In this document: positions 1 through 11,491 of the stretch, in pieces
Numbering within the stretch: the stretch's first letter is position 1
Layout: each line of letters starts with the position of its first letter
Assembly: GCA_027475525.1 (NCBI GenBank)
Contig: JAMWFC010000116.1
Span: forward strand, 1-64,000
From: Macrolepiota albuminosa
Taxonomy: Eukaryota; Basidiomycota; Agaricomycetes; Agaricales; Agaricaceae
DNA: 64,000 nucleotides
Direction: 5' to 3'
Notes under the pieces: generated by a model
What the model was told of the DNA's origin: nothing
Database searches by the model: none
The model's input: only the letters and a program-made list of their open reading frames with translations
Position numbers and translations under genes: made by a program

Positions 1-394
1 AAAACAAGTCTAGGGATTCCCTATGCCAGGTTGGATGCTTCTGGGGCCTCTGAAGCATGGGAAACAACTGTACAGTATGGGAAACAACTGTACAGTATAA
101 CAAAACCTTAAAAACTTGAAAATTGCCTACACAAATAGTTGCACAAAGAAGTGGCAAACTCTGGCAAACTCTGGCTTATGTAAGTGGTCTGGAAATGGTG
201 CTGAAGGGCCCACACTTGTCTGAATAGTAACTAAAGAACCAGAGCACCTCAAGAGCTGAAAATAGTACTAACAGATAGTGTTGAAAGAATAGAAACAGTA
301 AGATGAGAGAATGACAGAAGAAATAAGAGAATGAATGCAAGGAGAGTGAAGAGATAAGGAGTGAAAGAAGAAAGAAATGAGGAGTCCCCTGACA
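1..394 (-). mobile_element. LTR of the gypsy-A family, cut by the window edge
   Basis: Read on the minus strand, this matches the long terminal repeat that ends the gypsy element at 46457-46928: same order of blocks, including the TGTCAG start (as CTGACA at 389-394) and the stretch around the CATGCTTCAGAGGC motif at the left edge. The distal part of the LTR lies outside the window. A short 20-bp tandem duplication is present at 61-100. No internal coding sequence follows on the right, so this could be a solo LTR or the end of an element lying to the left. Confidence 0.8.
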
Positions 395-728
395 GTCCTA
401 TGATCTGCTGGCATTCTAAAGATGATAAGCAATTAAATTTGTGATATTTATCAGTAAATACACACCACAAAATAGTCCTGTCTCATCTATATTGGAGATG
501 TCTTAAAAATGATATCCATGCCCTATAAGAAGGTTGCAAAAATATTGAAATTCAAGTTCAATCTTCTTGGAGTCTACAGATGCAGCCTTGTTAAGGTATA
601 ATGTGTCAGCTTGCCTATCCCTTGTATCTTTTTCTTTTTGTCTTCCTTTCTCTTATTTATGTTCCACTTTGCATCACCATACTCTTAATATTGCACCACT
701 TTGTCACAAACCTTATTTCAGATACATA

Positions 729-931
729 CACTGCTGGCACTGAAAGATGTTTCCATTGGAAAAAGTGTAGAAGAAACATGTTATACCATTTCCAAAGTGC
801 CAATTTCAGATAGAAAAAGGCACTTTGCTTTGTTTAAAGACTTTTTCTTCCAGAAAATAGTACATGGGAAATAGTATAACATGTTTCTTTTCTACTTTTT
901 CCAATGGAAATACTTTTCAGCACCAGCAGTG
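729..931. mobile_element. CACTA-like MITE 1 (fold-back, 203 bp)
   Basis: The two halves are inverted copies of each other for about 75 bp, starting CACTGCTGG at the left and ending CCAGCAGTG at the right. The element is flanked on both sides by ATA (726-728 and 932-934), a 3-bp target duplication as expected for CACTA-type transposons, whose termini begin CACT. It has no coding capacity. The size and terminal type resemble the fold-back element at 62553-62759, although the sequences are not the same. Confidence 0.75.
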
Positions 932-2263
932 ATATAGATATTACATACACAAATGTTTTTTTTCCTCAGTTGTCTCCACTTGCAACATCTGAGGTTTGAT
1001 TACTCACAAGCCTCTTCATGCTTCTTGATATTTATAAGTAGCATCAATGCTTCAGCACTGTTAACCATCTTTCACTTAATGTGAGATGCTCAACTATTGG
1101 TATTTCTTCTATGTCTGCAAAACAGTTTCATTTTTGTCCAAGAATTTGGCTGTAAGATGAAGCCCATTCAACATTGCCTTCTGGATCCAAAGCTCAAGCA
1201 TTTTGTTGACTTCAAGATGTTCTGTATATCTCACCTGCTTTGTTGCTTTGTGTCATCTGCTCTCCTTTATACTTGCTTTTTGTTGAACTGATCTGACAAC
1301 CTGGGACTAAGGTTAGTGTGAAATAAAGCCTCAGAGCCTGTCTATGATGATAGAGAGCAACTAAATTCATACCTAAAGATAGTGTGAAATAACTAAATGA
1401 CAGGCTATCAGATATGTACTGATCAATGAGAGGAAAAACATGTACTCACAGCCTCAGAGCCTGTCTATGATGATAGAGAGCAACTGAGGCTATAGTACAT
1501 GTCAATGCAAAGTCAAAAATAAACTATCTCAGTCAACACTTTTCTGCAGAGATTTATTTCCTTTTCATCCATGAAGCAGACTGATACAAGAGGTTGCTTT
1601 AGACAAGATTGAGATAAATTGGATTCCAGTGAGCTGTCCTTTCTTGACTCTTTCCAAATTTGTAATGCCAATCCAGGACTTCAATTTTCTGCTTGACAGT
1701 TGCATCTTATTTTCTACTAAATATAACTGGTGCCTTTTTCTTCTCTTTGTTATGTCATTATAATACTCATCTAATCAGGCCTTGATCTGTTGTTTGTCAC
1801 AAGATTTCAATGTTGAATGAATGGACAAAATTCATACATTTTTACTGAATTTATAGCTTATGGAGTATAGAAGAGGTCATAAAATTCCCTGCAAACAGAC
1901 CAAAGGCCAAAAGCTATGGATTCCACCAGTTTATGGGTTATGACAAAGATGGGGTATGGCAGAGGCAACTGTACTTTGAGATCTAGCTGGGACATATACC
2001 ACTACTACAACAAATTGAGGCAGCATACTAGGCAAATGGATGTATTTGTGTACAAATATAGTATTACAAATATCTGGAGAGTGGAAATCATAAGATGATC
2101 CATCTCCAGGTGTGTCTCAATATAATATACAATTGTAGTAATAAGACAATAAGACGTCATGTATGAGTAATCAATATGAAGTTTTGAAACATATATGTAG
2201 AAAAGAGAAACATATGAATAATGACATAACATATAACACGAGTGTTTTGTAGTAAATCCAGAG
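932..2263. other. AT-rich sequence with no supported gene
   Basis: Only short open frames occur here and none shows a recognisable domain. The one structured item is the 35-bp direct repeat at 1328-1362 and 1451-1485. The right part runs into the end of the degenerate copia polyprotein. Confidence 0.6.
1328..1485 (+). repeat. Pair of 35-bp direct repeats, period 123 bp
   Basis: The block beginning GCCTCAGAGCCTGTCTATGA occurs at 1328 and again at 1451 without change over 35 bp. The spacer between them has no coding signal. It may be a short tandem duplication or the relic of an insertion; nothing else can be said. Confidence 0.7.
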
Positions 2264-4000
2264 TCACAAGGCATTATCCTTGACACTTCCACTTGACTGT
2301 GATGGAGGAGAAATGACTCCCAATAATTCATGATGCTTTTTGAAGGTTTTGCATGGCAATGCCTTCATCAACGTATTGGCAATCATTTTCTGGGTAGGAA
2401 CATATTGCAATTAAATATTTCCCTGAGAAATATGTTCTCAGATAGAATGGAAGCATATATTGATATGTTTGGCATGAGAATGACTGACAGGGTTCTTGGA
2501 CAACACGATACTTCCAGTATTATCAGTGTGGATGATAGTGGCTTGTACCTGCTCGAAACTGAGATCTTTCAACAGATTTCAAAGCCAAATGGCTTCTTGG
2601 GTCATATTGGCAGAGGCAATATACTCTGCCTCCACTGTCAATGTCGCAGTCACCAATTGTTTCCTGGATGACCAGGACACCAAGCTTCCATCAATGTCAT
2701 AACACCATCTGCTAACAGAGCATCAATCATATTGATCTTAAGCCCAATTGGCATTGCTCCATCCCACTAGTCAAGCTTGCTCATGTTTAAAACTGCCCAA
2801 CTTGAGGCAGAGTAACTTTGTGTCTTTTAAGTATTGTAGAACATGTTTACAACCCATGAGATGGGGGATACCAGGGTTGTTAGAAAACTGAGCCAATAAA
2901 CTGACTGAAAATTAAATATTGGGTCGAGTTTGAGTCACATACAATAGTGAGCTGACTAGTAATAGATATTTAAGCCCATTAGAGTATTGAGCGTAGTTGT
3001 CATGTTCTTCATCTGTATGGGGGCACTGGAGTTGTGAAAGGTCATGATTTGTTTGCAGGGGAGTTGATAAGGGATAGCAAGAAGTCATCCCAAATTGTTC
3101 CAAAATGGAATTGATGTAAATTGATTAGTTCAAATAAATAACACAATTAGGTCAATCCTGTTTGATTTGGAGACCAAGAATATAGTGAACTTCACCAAGG
3201 TTGATAATGTTGAAGTTCCTATTCATGTCCTGTTTGAACAAAATAATCCTGCAAATATCCTTGCCCACTATAGCCATATCATCAACATAAACAACGACGA
3301 TAAGTGAGATTTGACCTTCTGAATGTAAAATGTATAAAGAGTCATCAGCGTGTGAGAGTTTAAATCCTAAGGTCATGAGTATGTCATGTAACCTTTCCTT
3401 CTACTTGCAACTAGCTTGTTTAAGGCCATATATAGCCTTGAGCAATTTCCAGTATTTGGCCTTACTAATTTCTTTTGGAGCACACATATATATCTCTTCA
3501 TCAAGATTTCCCTCCAAATATGCACCTACAACATCAATTTGATGGATTTTGAAATTAAGGGAAGTGGCTAAGGTCAGAAATACTCAAAAAGTTGTGAACT
3601 TGGCAACTGACAAATATGTATCATTATAGTCAATATCTGAGACCTGCAAAAAACCTTGTGCCACAATGCGTGCTTTGTATTTCACATGTTTGCCATGTTT
3701 ATCTAACTTCTCCTTTAGTACAACTTTACTTCCCATGGCTCTTTTGCCTGGAGGTAACTCATTGATTTCTTCAAAAACTTGCTTTTGTAGAAGCTGATTG
3801 TATCCCGATTCTATAGCTTTTTGCCAGCCACAAGCCTGTGGGGAAGCTAATGCATCTTTGACACAAGGGCCCGAGATGGCAACAAATGCCATATGACTTG
3901 AGTCCTCATCACCATCACGATCTTGCTGATATCTAATCAGAATACGTTTAGTGCATGTTGAAAGCTCACAGTGGGGCAGGTCTTGCCATCTCAACAACTT
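2264..4000 (-). pseudogene. copia reverse transcriptase and RNase H, broken
   Basis: The RT start is seen around 3997-3584 (residues such as WQKAIESGYNQL and KARIVAQGF, the normal copia RT opening). The catalytic motif YVDDMAIVG lies near 3290. The RNase H stretch follows from about 3100, with STPL near 3060, SSRKQLVTA near 2660 and EAEYIASAN near 2610, and the frame ends in a stop at 2264. Several frameshifts separate these blocks, so no functional protein is made. The family copies RNA into DNA inside virus-like particles; here it is only a relic. Confidence 0.88.
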
Positions 4001-5960
4001 TCAAGGTGCAGGAAGTACTTTGGTTGGACTTACAATAAGTGGAGGAGAGAGAAAAGGTGACACAGAAGGGTATTGTAACTCTTCAATTGGTGTTTCTTCT
4101 CTCATCTCGTCATCAGCAAGTGGAAGCTCCTGTAATTGAGACTCAACTTCAGATTTGGAGCTTGTAGAAGGAATGTCAACTTTCTTCAGTAATTCTTCAG
4201 TAAATCCAATTTAGGATAAATAGCTGTATTGATCATCTCATTAATTTCTTCAGGAGATGATTGAGTCAAGCCAGAGTCGAAATGAGCAAGTTTACTCAGA
4301 GTATTGTCCTCATAAAATTCAACATCCCTTGAAGATATCAACTTGCTGTTCTCTAAGTCCTCCAATTTGTAACCTTTGGTCTCATCTGACCACTACCCAA
4401 GCATTCGGACCCTCACAGCACGAGATTCAAGTTTGCCTTGTCAAACTTCTCTCGGAACATGAGCCCAACCTAATGATCCAAAGATTCAGAGATGAGATAG
4501 ATCAGGTACATGTCCATTCCACTCCATGAGTGGAATCTTTCCTTGGAGGGCTGACGTTGGTGTGATCGATTATATATAGATGGCATAAAGGAACACTTCT
4601 CCCCAATATTGTCACGACCCCTTCCCTCCGGACCCACCCCGGGACACCCCCAGAACACCATCCGGGACCCTCCCTCCAACCCCACAGGACACGCCCCGCC
4701 ATCACGACTACCGACGCCGCCATCACGCGCATCAAGGACCGCCATCAGCCACCACCAGCCCCGATCAACGATCAGATCACGTGCATCACACATCACAGCT
4801 CCCTCCGCGTCAATTGATCGCATGCTCCACACGCGTGATCCAGGTATACAGTCCCTGCCACTACTCAATGACTCCCGGAACCCATCCCAGACACCCCGGA
4901 ACCCCAAGACCCGGTCCCGTAGTACTTATAGCGTAGTTCCCCGTTGTATTCGTTAGTCTTGATATTACACTGCTTACACTGTTTTCACTTGGTTACTTGA
5001 ATTGTTGCGTGCCCTCTATTTGACTGGTACGCATTGACTGGCATGCTTTGACTGGCACACTTGAATACTCGCGTGCTCTAAGATTGGTACGCACTTCACG
5101 ACTTTAATTTACTAACTTGGTCTCGTCTTAGAACCCTCGGTTCACGACTCAACCCCCACCCGAATCCCCCACTACTCACAACCCAAAACCCCCGGACCAA
5201 GTTCCCTCTCCCGGGATTACCCCTGTCCACGTCTTGAACCCCGGAGTCCTAGCCCCGGAGTTCCAGACACCCGAGTATCCGTAGGTCAAGTCCGCATCGT
5301 AAGGGCGATTGCTTTCCCAGAAAGCCCCCGACTCAGCGGAACCTGACAAATATCGTAAGTCCATTTTTGCCCCATGAAGCATGCTTCTAACCATCTCCAT
5401 TATCATGGCTATAGTGTGTTCTGCAATTCCATTCTGTTGTGGTCAGTATGGATTTGTGGTTTGATGTTTTATTCCGTTGAGTGCACAGAATTTTTGCATA
5501 GCAGAATTAACGAATTCACTGCCATTGTCAGTTTGGATGATTTTAACAAACTGACTGCCATCACGCTCATATATGTCTGTGACATCACACACATTATCTC
5601 CCACTTCCTCCTTAGTTTTGAGAAGTCTCCCAGTAGGAAAACGTTTGCTCGCTTCGATTATCACCATAGCATACCGATTTCCATCCCAGGTGGCAACACT
5701 CATGGGTCCGGTGGGTCCATGACCAATAATTCATTCTTCTCATATTTTGTGTTGCTTATGTCAGGCAGGGCGGTCTCGTAGCTTTGCCTTCAGCACATCT
5801 GCTACATAACTGATCGAATTCTTGAGGTAGCTTTATTTTAATGCCTGTGACTAGATTATGATCCACCATGGTTTTTATAGTGCGTGGACTGATATGTCCT
5901 AATCAACAGTGCCATAAACGCATGGTAGACTCACTGGCAATATAGGCTACCTGGTTGTCA
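4001..5960 (-). pseudogene. copia integrase region, split by a solo LTR
   Basis: The HHCC zinc-binding part is seen around 5930-5780 (H..H then C..C of LCSRCAEGKA). The catalytic core is seen at 5703-5443, with QTDNGSEFVN carrying the second catalytic Asp. The C-terminal part (ETKGYKLEDLENSKLISSRD) is at about 4380-4300. Between core and C-terminus, 4610-5348 is a foreign LTR. Stops occur in the flanking frames. Integrase would insert the cDNA; this copy cannot. Confidence 0.85.
4605..5353. mobile_element. Young solo LTR with 5-bp target duplication AATAT
   Basis: The LTR itself is 4610-5348 (739 bp), beginning TGTCACGACC and ending CCTGACA, so the ends are inverted TGTCA/TGACA. It is flanked by AATAT at 4605-4609 and 5349-5353. 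Removing it rejoins the copia integrase sequence. It is rich in CpG and shows no decay, unlike the host element, so it is a recent insertion that lost its interior by LTR recombination. Open frames inside it are by-products of its composition, not genes. Confidence 0.88.
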
Positions 5961-6094
5961 ACTATTCCAATGGTCATAGTTTTGATTCGGTAGAGAGTGC
6001 CGCGAGTGCCAATGAGATTCATGTGAAGGAATTCTCGACAATGCCAAGACAACAAAATTCCATAAGGAAAGTCATGGAACCTAACCCCTTCACG

Positions 6095-6367
6095 TTATAA
6101 AGAACCCAGACTGATGAGGTTAGCACCTAGATTGGGAATGTGGAGGACATCATGGAGGATAACATTACTTGTACCAGAAGACAAGTGAGTTCGGAACATA
6201 ATCACACCAGTACCTTCAACAGGTAATTGATTTTGTCCTCCAACAGATATGTGCTGATTGCTTGTCTTATGGTAGTCGACAAAATAGGTCTGATCAGCCA
6301 CCATATGACTTGAAGCAGCACTATCAAGAAGTAATCCAGTGGGCATGTCCTTTAAAGTCGCCATCAT
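6095..6367 (-). pseudogene. copia aspartic protease domain
   Basis: An open stretch contains LLLDSAASSHM, the copia protease active site (D-S-A/G), followed by VGGQNQLPVEGTG and NVILHDVLHIPNLGANLIS, the conserved end of the domain. In the family this enzyme cuts the Gag-Pol polyprotein. The piece is in frame for 90 residues but is separated by stops from gag (upstream) and integrase (downstream). Confidence 0.88.
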
Positions 6368-6415
6368 GACTTGGCCTATTTCACGAGATTCGGAATTATG
6401 AGTGGAAACGGTAAG

Positions 6416-7020
6416 TCAAGCTTGACCTGCATTTTTCGCCTTCTTGGGCTTGGGGCACTTCGGACTCCAGTGTCCTTTCTCGCCACAATTATGGCAAATA
6501 TCATTGGGATTAGGCTCGCGTTTTGGTTTTAATTTCCTTTTCGTGGTTTTAGGATTTTGTTTACTCCCACACGATTCAGGCTCAGTTCTTGCAGTAAATG
6601 CCAATGTCTTGCTAGTTGCAGCATCCTCCAAAGTAATACAGTCATAAACTGTCAGCAATTCAGTTATGACAGTTTTGAGCGTTAAAGAGGCACCCCGAAA
6701 CAGCAAATTCTGTTTGACAACTTTCCAGGTAGGAGAGCGCGGCAATGACAAAAGAATAGCATTGATTATAGTATTATCATCAATGCGGTAGCCAGCTTCA
6801 AGAAATCGGCGACGTATATTCATATAGAAACCAAGATGGTCCGTCAAGGGGGAATTTCCATCCCATCGCTTTCCATACAGCTGCTGATGATAATAATGTA
6901 CGTTGATCCCACTCTGTTGATCAACATAATTTTGATGAAGGTGATACCAGATTTTCTTTGAAGTATCAAGGCCGACGATAGTCTCGCGTTGGGTGTATTC
7001 GATGGCATCCTCGACACAAA
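6416..7020 (-). pseudogene. copia gag, carboxy-terminal part
   Basis: The frame from about 7020 reads through AIEYTQRETIVGLD and TSKKIWYHLHQNY to a CCHC zinc knuckle near 6460 (CHNCGEKGHWSPKC, spacing CX2CX4HX4C) and stops at 6416. This is nucleocapsid-type Gag, which binds the element RNA. The first part of Gag is missing; the recognisable sequence fades at about 7050, next to the P450 stop codon. Confidence 0.85.
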
Positions 7021-7060
7021 CATAAAAGTGGCATGCAGACGAAGGATATATGAAAATTTG

Positions 7061-9200
7061 TTAAATCTCTGAGGTGTCGTTGCTCATAACCAAATCCCTT
7101 GTGTAGTCATTCCGGGGTCGTATACGACAATTAAACTGGGAAGGTCGACTTGTGTGATTGTTTAAATAATAACAGACTGCAACAAGTCAATGAAAAATAC
7201 CTGGTAATGCCACTACTGAATTTGACTTCAGGTGTGATTTCTTCGCCGTCAACTCCAATAGGTTTTGATACATTGAAAGTGGCCAGAATAGATGCTATGG
7301 CAATCCATACACTGGCATCTGCAAGATGACGCCCAGGACAGATCCTGGAAATTTTTCGTCCCCAGTAGAAAAGATTGACAAAAAGTCTTATTACCTACGT
7401 CCAAAACCAAATGGTCCATTTGGATGAGGCTCATTATTCCCCTCGGGTGAAGGAAGGTAACGGGACGGATTGTAGGTCTCTGGATCAGTGTAAACTTTCT
7501 GATCAAATACCATACCTCTAAATGATGGCTGAGTTCTCAATGCCCATAATGGTAACCAGAACAAGTGACCTGGTATTTGCTATCACGACAGATCCCTTTG
7601 GTAGGAACATCCCACGATAGATGTCATCTTCCAAAGAGCGGTGGGGCACACCTAGAAACCAGGCCATATGATGGTTATTTCGCAAGGAATTCTCTATCGA
7701 GATGAGATCCGCACCTAGCGGCACGACAGGATTCCATCTAACATGGAAAAATTGACTGGACCACTTCTGTACGAGATAAATCCAAGTACAAACCTCAGAG
7801 TCTCTTGTAGTACACACTCCACATAAGGCAAGACCTCACGATCTGAAAAATTAGGAAGGCGCTCTGGTCCAATTACAGAGTCAATTTCTTCCTGGGCTCG
7901 TCTCTGGCATTCGGGATGAAGAACCATTGCCAAAAAGAAAACAATTAATGTGGTCCATGTCTAATTGGCGAACATCAGCCGATACGAAGTATCTACATTG
8001 TTCTTACCGTCTCTGACCCAGCACAGTACATCGTAGCTGCTGTGCCCTTGATATCCAGAATATCATTTGCATCTACCGTCTCGTTGTGGCTGATGGATTC
8101 TAACATATTGGAAACAAATGAGGGTTTGGCCGTTCCTGCTGCCTAGAAAATCTTAATGAAGCTAGACAAAATCAAATCTGGATTGAAAGCACACCATCTC
8201 TGCTTTCACATTGTCGAAAGGGTAATCAAACAACTTCTTGATAGTATCATGTTGACTGCGTGCAAATCCGGCGTAATAGGCGCCAGGGAACCACGATGGC
8301 AAATATTGAACTGAACAAACACATCCAAAATATAGTGAGCCATTGCACAGACTTTCGAACAAGCTCCTTACTCACGGAATGAGAAGTAATCAACTGGCGT
8401 ACTCCCAGGGGCGCCAGCATTGCTGACGGCATGACTAGCGTTCTTCGAGATATCAAGATATGGATCCTCATCAGAAGTAATCTGATGACCATATGCAACC
8501 TGCGTAATGATAGTAGTAGCAAAACTGGTGGTTAGCAGACGTTTGTTACTCCTGAATGTTGGTCAAGTAACAGATAATCTCTAACCGTCGTAACCAATCC
8601 TCTTTGCGACATTCATCCAAAAACAAGCTCTGGAGAAGAATACGAGTTGCTTCTGTTTGGATTGAGTAATAAGATATAACATTCTTTGGCTTGAGCACTC
8701 CTTGGAACAGCCTTCGGTATTTCTGGAAAGATTTCCCATAAGTTGTGAAAGTCAGTGTCTCCCTCCAACCCATTCTATCATCCGCATGAGCCAGACTCGA
8801 GCTCCCGAAGTAGCAGACGCACATTTTATATATAGGAAAGTAAGACCTGTCGCTATAGTTCGCACTTCTCTTCTCCAGAAGGTCTATGGCGGCCTCAAGA
8901 CTGTTCAGTACAATCACTGATCTTCCAAACATTTCGAGATACATAACATCTCCTGGATGCAAGGTGAGATACTGCTTCAATATCATTGCGCTGCTTAAAA
9001 AAAGGCATACCGTATGTCTTTCCCAACTTGTATAACGCTATATCCTGATTTTCTGCGGGAATATTCAATACATGACCTATAAGAGGAACGCCAGGAGGCC
9101 CAGGAGGTAGATTAGGGCGTTTCTGGATGTTTTTCTTCATCCAGGTCAGGACAACAGCTGCTATGACGAAGACTAATGAAAGTATAAGTTCTGAAGGCAT
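7061..9200 (-). CDS. Cytochrome P450 monooxygenase, intact, 511 aa, 12 exons
   Basis: A membrane-anchored haem monooxygenase. Exons on the minus strand: 9200-9011, 8952-8823, 8774-8586, 8524-8376, 8310-8195, 8142-8008, 7960-7794, 7737-7715, 7651-7570, 7517-7395, 7344-7201, 7148-7061. All 11 introns are 47-65 bp, GT..AG, and joining them gives one uninterrupted frame of 512 codons including the stop. Seen in the protein: hydrophobic anchor at residues 4-20, proline-rich hinge PNLPPGPPGVP at about 29-39, I-helix CAGSETTWT at about 298-306, K-helix ExxR (ETLR, 356-359), NPSRYL, and haem loop FGFGRRICPG with ligand Cys437. The start was set at ATG 9200; the in-frame codon at 9224 is TTG. The haem loop and length are normal for microsomal fungal P450s. 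Substrate and CYP family cannot be told; no pathway neighbours are present. One donor (intron after exon 9, GTCACT) is weak, so that junction is the least certain. Confidence 0.93.
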
Positions 9201-10065
9201 GGTATTGAAAGATAGAGAGGCCAAATGCCTCTTAAATAGACATGAGGCAGTGATTATTGGGGATAATCTGGACTGTGTGACTTATTCTTCTCCCACAATT
9301 CATATGATAGCACCCAATCTGGATAACATTCAATATGCAATCAAGGAAGCCATGGTGCATTTGTGAATGGGGTCATATGCTCCCATCCAGAAATTTCCTT
9401 CCATTCATGATCTGTGTCCACAGGAACAAAAGAATCAATTGACTGACGAGAGAATCGATTAACGAAAAAATACTCCGAATATGATACGACGAATACGATG
9501 CAGCCTTTCATTAAATAGACTAGCGTTGCGCCTGAGTTATGGTAAGTTTCTCAGGTAAGTGTATTGTGATGCATCAATAAATAAATCATACCATGTGCCA
9601 ATCAGGAATGAGCTAAATCAATTATCATCGATGACCTGTGGTAATATAGAGAAATGTGTAATGTGTTGTTTAGGAGTGGGAGGGAGGGTGAGCGAATCTT
9701 AATACGGAGAAGGTACTAGTGGAGACTAGTGGTACAGAACAGAGGTTGGGTAAGTCATGTGACCGTGACGCTGCTCTTGAAACGCGTTCCGCATTCATCC
9801 CGTGCCTCCGTTCTGCGGACTTCCATTTCATACAGTCTAGCGTCTAGTTCTCAGTATATATGCTATAGGTAGCGAGTAAAATAAATAGTGACATTCAATC
9901 GACAAACATTCAGTCCAGATGGACATCCGACCGCGTTCGGTCACGACCAGAGGGGTTGTGGCATCGGCAAATAGGGGACCCAAATCAAAGACAACGGCGC
10001 ATCAACGGAGCCGATAACCCCCCTGGAACTAATACCAGCGTTCTGTAGAATAGGAGTCAAAGAAT
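9201..10065. other. Upstream region of the P450, no gene seen
   Basis: A TATA-like CTATTTAAG (minus strand, 9231-9240) lies only about 30 bp before the P450 start codon, so it could place transcription start right at the ATG; this is weak evidence. The rest shows no coding frame or repeat that I can identify. CpG is not depleted here, unlike most of the window. Confidence 0.4.
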
Positions 10066-10483
10066 TCAATGTACAGAGGCAATAAATTCGAGATGTCGCC
10101 AGTAACGGAGGAATGCGTCAGATGACCACCTGCCGAGAATCTTGACAATGTCAGGAGGACAGTGGGGCCACCGATTCTAAAGCAGTGGCCTGTGATAATC
10201 GCAAAATCGTGAGATCTGAAGATGGTATTCAAACATGAGTCAAGATAATCGTGATAGTCGAGTTGTTGATATGTGTAACGATGTTTTGCAAAAGTGTGAC
10301 GAAGTTCGAGGAATAGTGTAAGTGTAAGGCGTCGATAGGATTGAGGTGATTTTGTTTAGTTAAAATAACGTCCTCGCCTCTTTGTCGAAGCATATAGCAA
10401 TAACGTATATTCATGTGTATTTTAGATACAATATAATCTGGAGTCAGAAAACAAAGATAGTTTTGACTCCAGCTATCTGGCAT
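10066..10483 (-). pseudogene. Tyrosine-recombinase fragment (DIRS-like), broken
   Basis: The minus strand reads RGEDVILTKQN and NPIDALHLHYSSN, then after a frame change GHCFRIGG (the H-x-x-R box of tyrosine recombinases) at about 10180, and after a further frame change LGRWSSDAFLRYWRHLEF, which holds the catalytic Tyr, ending in a stop at 10066. A short deletion between the Arg box and the tyrosine block causes the frame change. It belongs to the same type of recombinase as the one at 16544-17480, but keeps more CpG, so it came from a different copy. No RT is nearby. Confidence 0.7.
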
Positions 10484-10547
10484 CTTTTAACTGGTTGTAT
10501 AGGAAGACATATGGAGCTCTGTGGAGAGCCTTTTGAATAGTAGTAAG

Positions 10548-11155
10548 TGTTGGGATATCACAGATATCACACCATATGTGATAATGGCCAATATCATTTC
10601 ACAATTGCTTTGTTTGGGTCTCCCCATTGTCATGACCAAAGTATATAGATACGATATGGTACAGAAGACACCCTCAGTCATTTATACCACAGACTGAGGG
10701 TGAGTTAGATATTTATTACACTACAGCTCTCAATAACTAATTGTACCATAGACATTGTTAGGAATCAATGAGGTCATAATGTGACCAGTGTGATAAGTAC
10801 ATGAACAATGGTCATTGAGCACCAACCTGGCCACTACGCTGCTTTGTCCGTACACATACATATAGCCTATGTTCATGCAAAGTACCCTCAGTTTGGTTTA
10901 TACACAACTGAGGGTACGTTGCTCATAAACTTGTATTACATGCACAATACTCACTAGAGACATACCTAGATTATAACTTATGTGTATCTGATCTAGGTAC
11001 TTACAACATAGTTTGGTTTATACACAAATGAGGATTATAACTTACATATATCTTATCTAGGTGTGATTCACCTATCACTTGCTAGTACCGGTTCCAACAA
11101 ATATAGACTGATTGTCTGTGCTTATCTATAGGTGCTCGGAGTAAGGATTCTAACA
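10548..11155. mobile_element. Candidate solo LTR (copia type)
   Basis: The block begins TGTTGGGATATC and ends GGATTCTAACA, giving near-inverted TGTT/AACA ends of the copia kind. Flanking 5-mers are GTAAG (left) and GTAAC (right), a 4/5 match. An internal GTTCCAACA at 11091-11099 is an alternative right end, but it lacks matching flanks. No coding sequence is inside. The call rests on ends and flanks only. Confidence 0.45.
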
Positions 11156-11491
11156 GTAACTAATCAATACAAAGAGAATTTGAAAATGTAGATAAGAATA
11201 AAACATACAAAACTATGACAATAATGGGTAACGTGACTGGTAATCCTCCTAGGGCCCCCTTGACCAGGTAAGGCTAAAACCTGGACGGTGTCATATTCAC
11301 AAGGTTTAGGTCATGCAGCAATCCCAGTTAAGCCCCATGGTGTAAGGCCTAGGGCAAGACCCAACACACCAATACTGAAACAATGAGACTTAATTGTTTG
11401 ATACAAATACTAATGTAAAGTCAGCTATGGTATTTAGTATGGTATGGGGAACCTGGGACATACCTCAGTCTGTTGTATCAACAACTGAGGT
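10670..11491. repeat. Three related small hairpins
   Basis: Palindromes with arms ACCCTCAGT / ACTGAGGGT type and a loop of about 15 nt occur at 10670-10701, 10883-10916 and 11462-11491 (the last as ACCTCAGT/ACTGAGGT). A half copy is near 11010. The first two lie inside the candidate solo LTR, the third outside it. Their role is unknown. Confidence 0.55.

Larger units (their letters stand above)
2264..7055 (-). mobile_element. Degenerate Ty1/copia retrotransposon, interrupted by a solo LTR
   Basis: On the minus strand the order is gag with a CCHC zinc knuckle, aspartic protease, HHCC/integrase, reverse transcriptase and RNase H, which is the copia order (integrase before RT). Frames are broken by stops and frameshifts throughout. 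The gag amino-terminus and both LTRs are not recognisable. The 5' end stops next to the P450 stop codon at 7061, so the element is 5'-truncated there. Its integrase region is split by the solo LTR 4610-5348. Confidence 0.9.

Noticed and set aside
2005..2671. Plus- and minus-strand frames around 2.0-2.7 kb as separate genes
   Set aside because: 2330-2671 plus is antisense to copia RNase H; 2005-2331 minus is beyond the copia stop and has no domain.
4470..4956. Long open frames on both strands with Pro/Arg-rich products
   Set aside because: They lie mostly within the GC-rich solo LTR 4610-5348; no domain, and frames are open because of composition.
9201..9224. An eight-residue longer P450 start at 9224
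   Set aside because: The codon at 9224 is TTG. ATG at 9200 gives a normal anchor sequence.
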